A stretch of 5,896 nucleotides of DNA from an uncultured Arthrobacter sp. (GCA_937873245.1 CALMVY010000140.1:1-5896); one strand, 5' to 3'; numbered from the stretch's first letter, positions 1 to 5,873 are shown. Notes: a model not told the origin generated them from the letters alone. A program made the numbers and translations.

Positions 1-958
1 CGATCGCGAAGCCCGTGGCCTTGGACGCCAGGGCGGAGGAGCGGGAAACGCGCGGGGTCATTTCGATCACGACGACGCGTCCCGTGTCCGGTTCGACGGC
101 GAACTGGATGTTGCAGCCGCCGGTGTCGACGCCGACTTCGCGGATGACGGCGATGGAGATGTCGCGCAGGCGCTGGTATTCCCGGTCCGTCAGGGTCAGG
201 GCCGGGGCGACGGTGATGGAGTCGCCGGTGTGCACGCCCACCGGGTCGAAGTTCTCGATGGAGCAGACCACCACGACGTTGTCGTTCTTGTCGCGCATCA
301 TCTCGAGCTCGTACTCCTTCCAGCCCAGGATGCTCTCTTCGAGCAGCACTTCGCTGGTGGGGCTGTACTGCAGCCCCTGGCCGACGATCCGGCGGAGGTC
401 GTTCTCGTCATAGGCCAGACCCGAGCCGAGGCCACCCATGGTGAAGGAGGGCCGGACCACCATCGGGTAGCCCAGGTCCTCGGCGGCGGCGAGGGCCTCG
501 TCGATGGTGTGGATGATGTGGCTGCGGGCCGACTCCGCGCCGCAGCGCTCCACCACGCCCTTGAACTTTTCGCGGTCCTCACCGAGCTCGATCGCGGCGA
601 CGTTGGCGCCGATGAGCTCGACGTTGTACTTCTCCAGCACACCGTTCTTGTCCAGCGCGATCGCGGTGTTGAGCGCGGTCTGGCCGCCCAGGGTGGGCAG
701 AACCGCGTCCGGGCGTTCCTTCGCGATGATCTTCTCGACGACCTCGGGGGTGATCGGCTCGATGTAGGTGGCGTCGGCGAACTCCGGGTCGGTCATGATG
801 GTGGCCGGGTTGGAGTTGACGAGGATGACGCGCAGGCCCTCCTCCTTGAGGACGCGCAGTGCCTGGGTGCCGGAGTAGTCGAATTCGGCCGCCTGGCCGA
901 TCACGATCGGGCCGGAACCGATGACCAGGACGCTCTTAAGGTCAGTTCTCTTGGGCAT
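1..958 (-). CDS. carB: Carbamoyl-phosphate synthase large subunit, N-terminal part (3' end outside window)
   Basis: Large subunit of carbamoyl-phosphate synthase: it uses ammonia supplied by CarA, bicarbonate and two ATP to make carbamoyl phosphate for pyrimidines and arginine. Only 319 codons of a protein that is normally about 1,070 to 1,100 residues are present; the frame runs open off the window edge. The start is MPKRTDLKSVLVIGSGPIVI, the classical CarB N terminus. The first ATP-grasp (carboxyphosphate) domain is visible: RPSFTMGG at residues 169-176, the GWKEYE segment near 215, VHTGDS near 243, Gln285, Glu299 and the RVSRSSALASKATG segment from 303. Numbering matches E. coli CarB without gaps. 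The residue at 301, Asn in E. coli and a metal ligand there, is Thr here. The ATG shares its A with the carA stop codon (TAATG), and a GAGG lies about 10 nt upstream inside carA, so translation is probably coupled to carA. Identity is certain; the second half cannot be assessed. Confidence 0.97.
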   Translation of the reverse strand, partial: MPKRTDLKSVLVIGSGPIVIGQAAEFDYSGTQALRVLKEEGLRVILVNSNPATIMTDPEFADATYIEPITPEVVEKIIAKERPDAVLPTLGGQTALNTAIALDKNGVLEKYNVELIGANVAAIELGEDREKFKGVVERCGAESARSHIIHTIDEALAAAEDLGYPMVVRPSFTMGGLGSGLAYDENDLRRIVGQGLQYSPTSEVLLEESILGWKEYELEMMRDKNDNVVVVCSIENFDPVGVHTGDSITVAPALTLTDREYQRLRDISIAVIREVGVDTGGCNIQFAVEPDTGRVVVIEMTPRVSRSSALASKATGFAI

Positions 959-2184
959 TACTTCTTGTCCTCAGTCTTGGATTCGGTGGCAGTCTTTGTC
1001 TTTGAAGAAGCAGTGTCCGCCATCAGTTGGATGAAGCGGTCGAAGAGGTAAGCGGCGTCGTGCGGCCCGGAGGCGGCCTCAGGGTGGTACTGGACCGAGA
1101 AGGCCGGGATGTCGAGGCAGGACAGGCCCTCGACGACGTCGTCGTTGAGGCTCACGTGGCTGACCTCGACGCGGCCGAAGCGCTCCTCGGGGGCCTGCGT
1201 GGCGCCGTCGAGCGGGGCGTCGACGGCGAAGCCGTGGTTCTGCGAGGTGATTTCCACCTTGCCGGTGCGGCGGTCCATGACCGGCTGGTTGATGCCGCGG
1301 TGGCCGTAGCGCAGCTTGTAGGTGCCGAAGCCCAGGGCGCGGCCCAGGATCTGGTTGCCGAAGCAGATGCCGAAGTACGGGATTTTCTCGTCCAGGACGG
1401 AGCGGAGCAGCTTGACCTGGTTGTCGGCGGTGGCGGGGTCGCCGGGGCCGTTGGACATAAAGAATCCGTCGGGGTTGACCGCCTGGACATCGGCCAGGGT
1501 GGCGGTGGCCGGCAGCACGTGCACCCGGACGCCGCGTTCGGCGAAGCGGATGGGGGTCATCCGCTTGATGCCAAGGTCGATCGCGGCGATGCTGAAGCGC
1601 GGCTCGCCGTCCCAGCCCCAGTCCTTGGGTTCCACGGTGTAGGCCTCGTCCACGCTGACTTCTTCGGCAAGGCGTGAGCCTTCCATCGGGGCGCTCGCCA
1701 GGACGGTGTCCACAAGTTCCTGGTCCGTGGCGCGGACGGCGTCGCCGGAGAAGATGCCGGCGCGCATGGTCTTGTGTTCGCGCAGGTGCCGGGTGATGGC
1801 GCGGGTGTCCACGCCCTGGATGCCGACGATGCCCTGGTCCAGCAGCTCCTCGTCGAGGGAACGTTCGGAGCGCCAGTTGGAGGGCCGGCGGGCGGCGTCG
1901 CGGACGATGTAGCCGGCCACCCAGATGCGCCGGGACTCGGCGTCGTCCTTGTTCACACCGGTGTTGCCGATGTGCGGGGCGGTCTGCACCACCAGCTGGC
2001 GGGCGTAGGAGGGGTCCGTGATGGTCTCCTGGTAGCCGGTCATGCCGGTCGCGAACACGGCCTCGCCGAGGGCGGTGCCGGTGGCGCCGTAGCTGGTTCC
2101 GCGGAAGATCCGGCCATCCTCGAGGACGAGGGCTGCCGGGGTGGAGGCTGCTGCGTTTGATGTCATTTGGTTCGGGTCCGTCAC
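958..2184 (-). CDS. carA: Carbamoyl-phosphate synthase small subunit (glutamine amidotransferase)
   Basis: Small subunit of carbamoyl-phosphate synthase: it hydrolyses glutamine and channels ammonia to CarB. With the GTG start chosen here the protein has 408 residues. Residues about 16-150 form the CarA-specific N-terminal domain (ALVLEDGRIFRG, TGMTGYQETITDPSYA, GVDTRAITRHLR). The C-terminal half is a class I glutaminase: oxyanion-side motif NGPGDP at 245-250, nucleophile Cys274 in GICFGNQ, SQNHGFAVD near 314-322, and His367/Glu369 in QYHPEAAS. All catalytic residues are present, so it should be active. The last 20 or so residues form a Ser/Thr/Lys/Glu-rich tail not needed by the fold. Start choice: GTG at 2184 has GGAAAG 7 nt upstream and lies 4 nt after the preceding gene's stop. 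ATG at 2208 (416 aa, 20-nt overlap) has only a weak site, and ATG at 2166 (402 aa) has none that I see. Identity is certain; the start is less so. Confidence 0.96.
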   Translation of the reverse strand: MTDPNQMTSNAAASTPAALVLEDGRIFRGTSYGATGTALGEAVFATGMTGYQETITDPSYARQLVVQTAPHIGNTGVNKDDAESRRIWVAGYIVRDAARRPSNWRSERSLDEELLDQGIVGIQGVDTRAITRHLREHKTMRAGIFSGDAVRATDQELVDTVLASAPMEGSRLAEEVSVDEAYTVEPKDWGWDGEPRFSIAAIDLGIKRMTPIRFAERGVRVHVLPATATLADVQAVNPDGFFMSNGPGDPATADNQVKLLRSVLDEKIPYFGICFGNQILGRALGFGTYKLRYGHRGINQPVMDRRTGKVEITSQNHGFAVDAPLDGATQAPEERFGRVEVSHVSLNDDVVEGLSCLDIPAFSVQYHPEAASGPHDAAYLFDRFIQLMADTASSKTKTATESKTEDKK

Positions 2185-2188
2185 GTTG

Positions 2189-2707
2189 TTACTTTCCACT
2201 ATCGGCATTGGCCTGGGGGGCCGCGGGGATCAAATTCTGCAGGGCGTTGAGGAGCTTGGTTTTGTCGTCGGCGTGCCGGGTGCGGAACCCGGAATCGAGT
2301 TCGCGGGTGCCGAGCATCCAGCCGAGGACCAGCAGTCCGTCCTTTTCGACGAATTTCCCGGCCATGCCGCTTTCCAGCCGCACCCCGGTGAGGCTGGCGG
2401 CCGGGATGAAGACCGGGTCCGCGCCGGAACGGTCGAAGAGCACTCCTTCGGGGTGGACGCTGAGTTCGGCGTTGGTCCGGATGCCCAGATGGTGCACGGC
2501 AATCCGGTCCAGCCAGTCGCCGGCGGTGGTGGAGGCCACGTACTGGCCGTCCGCAACTGCCACCGCGGCGCCCAGTTCCGCCGGGATCGCGGGCAACGGC
2601 TCGACGTCGGCCTGGCGGCGCAGGCGGTTCCGCCAGCCGGCCGCCAGCATGGCGAAGATGCCAACGGCGAGGGCCAGCATGATGAGGAAGAAGGGCAGCT
2701 TGTCCAT
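2189..2707 (-). CDS. Small membrane-anchored protein with PH-like soluble domain, conserved within actinobacterial pyr operons
   Basis: A 172-residue protein of unknown function. Residues 4-24 (from LPFFLIMLALAVGIF on) form one hydrophobic helix, followed at once by the basic stretch WRNRLRRQ at 25-32. By the positive-inside rule this suggests a signal anchor with the soluble part in the cytoplasm. Residues about 50-160 are soluble, mixed beta-rich sequence (VSVHPEGVLFDR-like strands, then FVEKDGLLVLGWMLG) ending in a helix (DDKTKLLNALQNLI). This suits the PH-like domain annotated for such proteins, but I infer that from general shape and gene position and not from a profile match. No catalytic motif is visible. 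It starts at an ATG overlapping the pyrC stop (TGATG) with GGACGG upstream. M. tuberculosis has a small membrane or export protein, Rv1382, in the same pyrC-carA slot. A role in tethering or modulating the pathway is possible but unproven. A longer in-frame start at 2761 lies inside pyrC and lacks support. Confidence 0.85.
   Translation of the reverse strand: MDKLPFFLIMLALAVGIFAMLAAGWRNRLRRQADVEPLPAIPAELGAAVAVADGQYVASTTAGDWLDRIAVHHLGIRTNAELSVHPEGVLFDRSGADPVFIPAASLTGVRLESGMAGKFVEKDGLLVLGWMLGTRELDSGFRTRHADDKTKLLNALQNLIPAAPQANADSGK
2192..2197 (-). promoter_or_regulatory. Ribosome binding site of carA (decides GTG start)
   Basis: GGAAAG on the minus strand, 7 nt before a GTG at 2184-2182. It lies inside the last codons of the upstream gene, whose TAA sits between the site and the GTG. 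This placement is the reason for preferring the GTG start over the in-frame ATGs at 2208 and 2166. It is a moderate match to the Shine-Dalgarno consensus. Confidence 0.5.
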
Positions 2708-4083
2708 CAGTTGCCGTCCGCCGCGGTCGTTGCGGGCGCCGCCGGCGCCTCGGGAAGCCACCGGTACGGGGTGTTGAGTTTGCCGTCGAGGACGGTGGGG
2801 TGGCCCTTGAAGAACGTCGCCACCACCTTGCCGGGAAGTTCCCGGCCGGCAAACGGAGAGTTACGGCCCATGGTTGCCATCTTAGAAGGGTCCACGGTCC
2901 AGCGCGCAGCCGGGTCCACCAGTGTGACGTTGGCGGGTTCGCCGGCGTCGAGCGGGCGGCCCTGGTCCTGGACCCGGCCAATCGCGGCCGGCGCGGTGGA
3001 GGTGACGCGGGCGAAGTCCGCCCAGCCCATCAGCCCGGTTTCGATCATGGTGTGCTGCACTACGGACAGCGCGGTTTCCAGCCCGGTCATGCCCATGGCC
3101 GCCTGCGCCCACTCGCATTCCTTGTGTTCGCTCGGGTGCGGGGCGTGGTCGGTGCCGACGACGTCGATCGTGCCGTCGGCCAGCGCGGCGCGCAGGGCCT
3201 GGACATCGGCGTCGGTGCGCAGCGGCGGATTGACCTTGTAGACGGGGTCGTAGCTGCGGGCGAGCTCGTCCGTGAGCCAGAGGTGGTGCGGGGTGACCTC
3301 GGCCGTGACGTTGACGCCGCGGGACTTGGCCCAGCGGATGATCTCCACGGAGCCGGCCGTGGAGACGTGGCAGACGTGCAGCCGGGAGCCGACATGCTGG
3401 GCCAGCAGGACATCGCGGGCAATGATGCTTTCCTCGGCGACGGCGGGCCAGCCGGTGAGGCCGAGGACGGCGGAGACCTCGCCTTCGTTCATCTGCGCCC
3501 CGGCGGTGAGCCGGGGTTCCTGCGCGTGCTGGGCGACGACGCCGTCGAAGGCCTTGACGTATTCCAGCGCCCGGCGCATCAGCACGGGGTCGTGGACGCA
3601 GATGCCGTCGTCGGAGAAGACCCGGACGTGGGCGCGGGAGTCGGCCATCGCGCCGAGTTCGGCGAGCTGCTCCCCCGCGAGGCCGACCGTCACGGCGCCG
3701 ACAGGGCGGACGTCCACCCAGCCGGCGGTGCGGCCGAGGGTGAGGACCTGTTCGACGACGCCGGCGGTGTCCGCCACCGGTGTGCTGTTGGCCATCGCGT
3801 GCACGGCGGTGTAGCCGCCCAGGGCCGCGGCGCGGGTGCCGGTCTCGACCGTTTCGGCGTCTTCGCGGCCGGGTTCGCGCAGGTGGGTGTGGATGTCCAC
3901 CATGCCGGGCAAGGCCACGAGTCCGGCGGCCTCAATGACGGTCCCGCCCTCAGCAGCCAGGTTCTGGCCGCGCTCGGCGATGATCCCGTCGCGGATGAGG
4001 AGGTCTTCGGGGGCTCCGCCGAGAATGGCGGCGCCGCGGATCAGGTAGGCGCCGGTGCCTGCGTCCTGTTGCTGTGATGCCAT
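2707..4083 (-). CDS. pyrC: Dihydroorotase (type I, zinc amidohydrolase)
   Basis: Cyclises N-carbamoyl-L-aspartate to L-dihydroorotate, the third step of UMP synthesis, in the cytoplasm. It has 458 residues, slightly longer than the usual 425-430 because of an Ala/Pro-rich C terminus (EAPAAPATTAADGN) and a short N-terminal lead. The amidohydrolase fold is clear: metal-binding His65-x-His67 in DIHTHLREPG, Asp158/Asp159 in FSDDG, His186 in VAQHAQE, His239 in HVCHVSTAG, TPHH at 264-267, Asn285 in KVNPPLR and catalytic Asp312 in GTDHAPH. The class I pattern has Asp in place of a carboxylated Lys bridge. All expected ligands are present, so this is an active enzyme and not one of the degenerate DHOase-like partners of ATCase. 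The ATG overlaps the pyrB stop by one base (TGATG) and has AAGGAG 8 nt upstream. The frame stays open upstream to about 4500, but that part is antisense-style Arg/Pro-rich sequence inside pyrB and not part of the gene. Confidence 0.97.
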   Translation of the reverse strand: MASQQQDAGTGAYLIRGAAILGGAPEDLLIRDGIIAERGQNLAAEGGTVIEAAGLVALPGMVDIHTHLREPGREDAETVETGTRAAALGGYTAVHAMANSTPVADTAGVVEQVLTLGRTAGWVDVRPVGAVTVGLAGEQLAELGAMADSRAHVRVFSDDGICVHDPVLMRRALEYVKAFDGVVAQHAQEPRLTAGAQMNEGEVSAVLGLTGWPAVAEESIIARDVLLAQHVGSRLHVCHVSTAGSVEIIRWAKSRGVNVTAEVTPHHLWLTDELARSYDPVYKVNPPLRTDADVQALRAALADGTIDVVGTDHAPHPSEHKECEWAQAAMGMTGLETALSVVQHTMIETGLMGWADFARVTSTAPAAIGRVQDQGRPLDAGEPANVTLVDPAARWTVDPSKMATMGRNSPFAGRELPGKVVATFFKGHPTVLDGKLNTPYRWLPEAPAAPATTAADGN

Positions 4084-5123
4084 CAGTGGCTCTCCTTGGT
4101 GGCGAGGGCGGAGTTGTTCTCTGCGAAAGTGGAGTGGGTGGTGGTGTGGCCCGCCGGTTCGCGGGTGTCCCCGGAGAGCAGCAGGTAGAGGGCCGCCATC
4201 CGGATGGACACGCCGTTGCGGACCTGCGCCAGCACCGTGGAGCGCGGCGAGTCGGCCGCGGCCGAGGAGATCTCCAGGCCGCGGTTCATCGGCCCGGGGT
4301 GCATGATGATGGTGTCTTTCAGGCCCAGGCTGTCCAGGGCGCGGAGCCGGTTGTCGTCGAAGCCCCAGCGGCGGGAGTATTCGCGGGTGGTGGGGAAGAA
4401 CGAGGCGTTCATCCGTTCGCCCTGCACGCGCAGCATCATCATCGCGTCGACGCCGCAGGCGAGTGTCTCGTCCAGGTCGTAGCTGACCGTGCAGGGCCAC
4501 TGTTCGACGCCGATCGGCAGCAGCGTCGGCGGGGCGACCAGGGTGACTTCGGCGCCGAGGGTGCGCAGCAGCCAGACGTTGGAACGGGCCACCCGGGAGT
4601 GCAGCACGTCCCCGGCGATCGCCACGCGCATTCCCGTGAGGTCCGCCCCAGCGGACGGGGTGCCGGCCAGTTTGGACCAGTGCCGGCGCATGGTGAACGC
4701 GTCCAGCAGCGCCTGGGTGGGGTGTTCGTGGGTGCCGTCGCCGGCGTTGATGACAGCGGCGTCGATCCAGTCCGTGGCGGCGAGCCGGTGCGGGGCGCCG
4801 GAGGCCCAGTGCCGGATGACGACGGCGTCGGCGCCCATCGCGGAGAGCGTCTGGGCCGTGTCCTTGAGGGATTCGCCCTTGGAGACGGAGGAGCCCTTCG
4901 CGGCGAAGTTGATGACGTCGGCGGAGAGCCGTTTGGCGGCGGCTTCGAAGGAGATCCGGGTGCGGGTGGAGTCCTCGAAGAACAGGTTGACCACGGTCCG
5001 GCCGCGCAGGGCGGGAAGCTTCTTGACCTCGCGCTCCCCCACGGCCGCCATTTCCTCGGCGGTGTCGAGGATGCGGATGGCGTTGGACAGGCTCAGGTCT
5101 TCGGTGGAGAGCAGGTGCCTCAT
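4083..5123 (-). CDS. pyrB: Aspartate carbamoyltransferase catalytic subunit
   Basis: Joins carbamoyl phosphate to L-aspartate to give N-carbamoyl-L-aspartate, the committed step of pyrimidine synthesis. It has 346 residues, against roughly 305-320 for most catalytic chains. The carbamoyl-phosphate domain shows FFEDSTRTRISFE (Ser52-Arg56), the active-site loop SKGES (81-85, Lys82), RHWASGAPH near 104-112 and HEHPTQALLD (133-141). The aspartate domain shows GDVLHSRVARS (171-181), FPTTREYS (243-250), MHPGPMNRG (274-282) and a final helix ending at LLLSG (314-318). Residues about 319-346 are a hydrophilic Thr/His/Ser-rich tail outside the known fold. No regulatory subunit gene (pyrI) is adjacent, so control by PyrI-type allostery is not expected from this locus. 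The ATG overlaps the end of pyrR by 4 nt (ATGA) with GAGG 7 nt upstream, typical of translational coupling. Confidence 0.97.
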   Translation of the reverse strand: MRHLLSTEDLSLSNAIRILDTAEEMAAVGEREVKKLPALRGRTVVNLFFEDSTRTRISFEAAAKRLSADVINFAAKGSSVSKGESLKDTAQTLSAMGADAVVIRHWASGAPHRLAATDWIDAAVINAGDGTHEHPTQALLDAFTMRRHWSKLAGTPSAGADLTGMRVAIAGDVLHSRVARSNVWLLRTLGAEVTLVAPPTLLPIGVEQWPCTVSYDLDETLACGVDAMMMLRVQGERMNASFFPTTREYSRRWGFDDNRLRALDSLGLKDTIIMHPGPMNRGLEISSAAADSPRSTVLAQVRNGVSIRMAALYLLLSGDTREPAGHTTTHSTFAENNSALATKESH

Positions 5124-5704
5124 GCAGTGGCCTCGATGACCACTTCGTTGACGGCGGCGCCGTCTACGGAGTCGGTTTCGGCCAGCCGGACGCGGACTTT
5201 CTCGGACGAGGAGGTGGGGAGGTTTTTGCCGACGTGGTCCGCGCGGATGGGCAGTTCCCGGTGGCCACGGTCGATCAGTACCGCGAGGCGGACGATGCGC
5301 GGGCGGCCGAGGTCGATGATCGCGTCGAGGGCGGCCCGGATGGTCCGGCCGGAGTACAGGACGTCGTCGATCAGCACTACGACTTTGTTGTCGATGCCGG
5401 TGCGCGGGAGCTGGGTGGGGTACGGCGGTCGCATGGCCTGGTGGGAGAGATCGTCCCGGAACATGGTCACGTCCAGCTGCCCGACGATCGCGGCGGGGTC
5501 CACGGTGGGATCGGCGGCGGCAATCTTGGCGGCAAGCCGGACGGCGAGGGGGTAGCCCCTCCGCGGGATGCCCAGCAGGACGAGGTCCTGCGATCCCTTG
5601 TTGGCTTCAAGGATCTCATGGGCGATACGAGTGAGTGCCCGGTCGATGTCCGCCTGGCTGAGGACAACCCTGGCTGGAACCGGTGCGCTGGTGACAGAAG
5701 TCAA
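5120..5704 (-). CDS. pyrR: PyrR, bifunctional pyr mRNA-binding regulator / uracil phosphoribosyltransferase
   Basis: Regulator of the operon: it binds pyr leader RNA when UMP or UTP is high, and usually keeps some uracil phosphoribosyltransferase activity. With the TTG start the protein has 194 residues, in the usual size range. It shows RALTRIAHEILE at 22-33 (Arg26 corresponds to the RNA-contacting Arg19 of B. subtilis PyrR), GIPRRGYPLA at 45-54, the PRPP-binding motif VVVLIDDVLYSGRT at 108-121, and DRGHRELPIRADHVGKN at 145-161, the most family-specific segment. RNA-binding and PRPP residues all look intact. Start choice: TTG at 5704 has GGGGAGA 6 nt upstream. An in-frame GTG at 5731 would add nine mostly basic residues, has no ribosome binding site, and would place the start codon inside the predicted PyrR-binding hairpin. 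It is the first gene of the operon, so autoregulation is expected. Identity is certain; the start is likely. Confidence 0.95.
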   Translation of the reverse strand: MTSVTSAPVPARVVLSQADIDRALTRIAHEILEANKGSQDLVLLGIPRRGYPLAVRLAAKIAAADPTVDPAAIVGQLDVTMFRDDLSHQAMRPPYPTQLPRTGIDNKVVVLIDDVLYSGRTIRAALDAIIDLGRPRIVRLAVLIDRGHRELPIRADHVGKNLPTSSSEKVRVRLAETDSVDGAAVNEVVIEATA

Positions 5705-5710
5705 CGCTCG

Positions 5711-5717
5711 TCTCCCC
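5711..5717 (-). promoter_or_regulatory. Ribosome binding site of pyrR (decides TTG start)
   Basis: GGGGAGA on the minus strand, 6 nt before the TTG at 5704-5702. It is the strongest Shine-Dalgarno match near this gene and supports TTG over the upstream GTG at 5731. Two of its G residues (5716-5717) can pair with CC at 5749-5750 in the predicted lower stem of the PyrR-binding element, so its access may be controlled. Confidence 0.65.
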
Positions 5718-5750
5718 TTTCCCCGCCTCACGGGACGGAATTAAAAAAGG
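5716..5750 (-). promoter_or_regulatory. PyrR-binding RNA hairpin in the pyr operon leader
   Basis: The minus-strand RNA at 5738-5722 reads CCGUCCCGUGAGGCGGG. The core UCCCGUGAGGC agrees with the UCCNGNGAGGY core of PyrR-binding loops known from Bacillus (consensus recalled as ARUCCNGNGAGGYU). It folds with C5738-G5723, C5737-G5724, G5736-C5725, U5735-G5726 and C5734-G5727 closing a six-base loop CCGUGA, the usual arrangement. A lower stem is possible: CCUUU (5750-5746) with AAAGG (5720-5716), extended by two U-G pairs, leaving a five-base one-sided bulge (UAAUU). That upper stem, bulge, lower stem shape resembles known binding loops. The lower stem includes the start of the pyrR ribosome binding site, so PyrR binding should block translation. 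No G+C-rich stem followed by a U run suggests an attenuator. The motif is directly seen; function is inferred. Confidence 0.75.
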
Positions 5751-5780
5751 ATCATGTGCGACTCAAAATTACCACAGCGG

Positions 5781-5804
5781 CCTCCCTGGACATGCGTCGG
5801 GAGG
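5781..5804. repeat. Inverted repeat / leader hairpin (CCTCCC...GGGAGG)
   Basis: Perfect 6-bp arms CCTCCC (5781-5786) and GGGAGG (5799-5804). On the minus strand the 12-nt middle can add GAC/GTC around a GCAT tetraloop with a two-base CA bulge, giving a 6+3 bp stem. The 3' arm in minus-strand RNA is AGGGAGG, a Shine-Dalgarno-like sequence, so the hairpin would mask it. It is not followed by a U run in either direction, so it is not a canonical terminator. It could be an operator, a leader structure, or chance in GC-rich DNA. Confidence 0.45.
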
Positions 5805-5816
5805 ACGCGGTGATGG

Positions 5817-5828
5817 TCACACCCAGGC
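5817..5828 (+). repeat. Direct repeat copy 1, TCACACCCAGGC
   Basis: A 12-bp sequence matching the copy at 5874 at 11 of 12 positions; the difference is C versus T at position 8. Starts are 57 bp apart. Both copies lie upstream of the PyrR element and could be paired protein-binding sites, but chance similarity is not excluded. Confidence 0.35.
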
Positions 5829-5873
5829 GGCTTAGTAGAACCGGCAAGGCGTGGTCTTAGGCGTCCGGGCGAC

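Noticed and set aside
2708..2761. Longer start for the PH-like gene at 2761
   Set aside because: The extra 18 residues are Gly/Arg-rich read-through within pyrC and would put charged residues ahead of the membrane helix. The ATG at 2707 makes a neat TGATG junction.
4084..4500. N-terminal extension of the pyrC frame by 139 codons
   Set aside because: It overlaps pyrB, is Arg/Pro/His-rich without family similarity, and the ATG at 4083 has a strong AAGGAG site and the standard dihydroorotase N-terminal length.
4074..5555. Long open frame on the plus strand (about 490 codons), and similar long plus-strand frames at 2800-4077, 2141-3241 and 230-1051
   Set aside because: They lie antisense to pyrB/pyrR, pyrC, the carA start plus PH-like gene, and carB, all of which are unmistakable. 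Their translations are Gly/Val/Ala/Asp-rich repeats of the kind produced by reverse frames in GC-rich genes, with no recognisable domain.
5743..5748. Run of six U in the leader as an intrinsic terminator or attenuator
   Set aside because: No G+C-rich stem lies immediately before the run in the minus-strand RNA; the preceding GAGUCGCACAUGAUCC does not form one.
5740..5766. Promoter-like TTGAGT, 15 nt, TTTAAT on the minus strand
   Set aside because: The spacer is short, and transcription would begin near 5733, cutting off the 5' arm of the PyrR-binding hairpin. The hairpin match is the stronger signal, so I do not call this a promoter. A mapped 5' end at about 5733 would reverse this.
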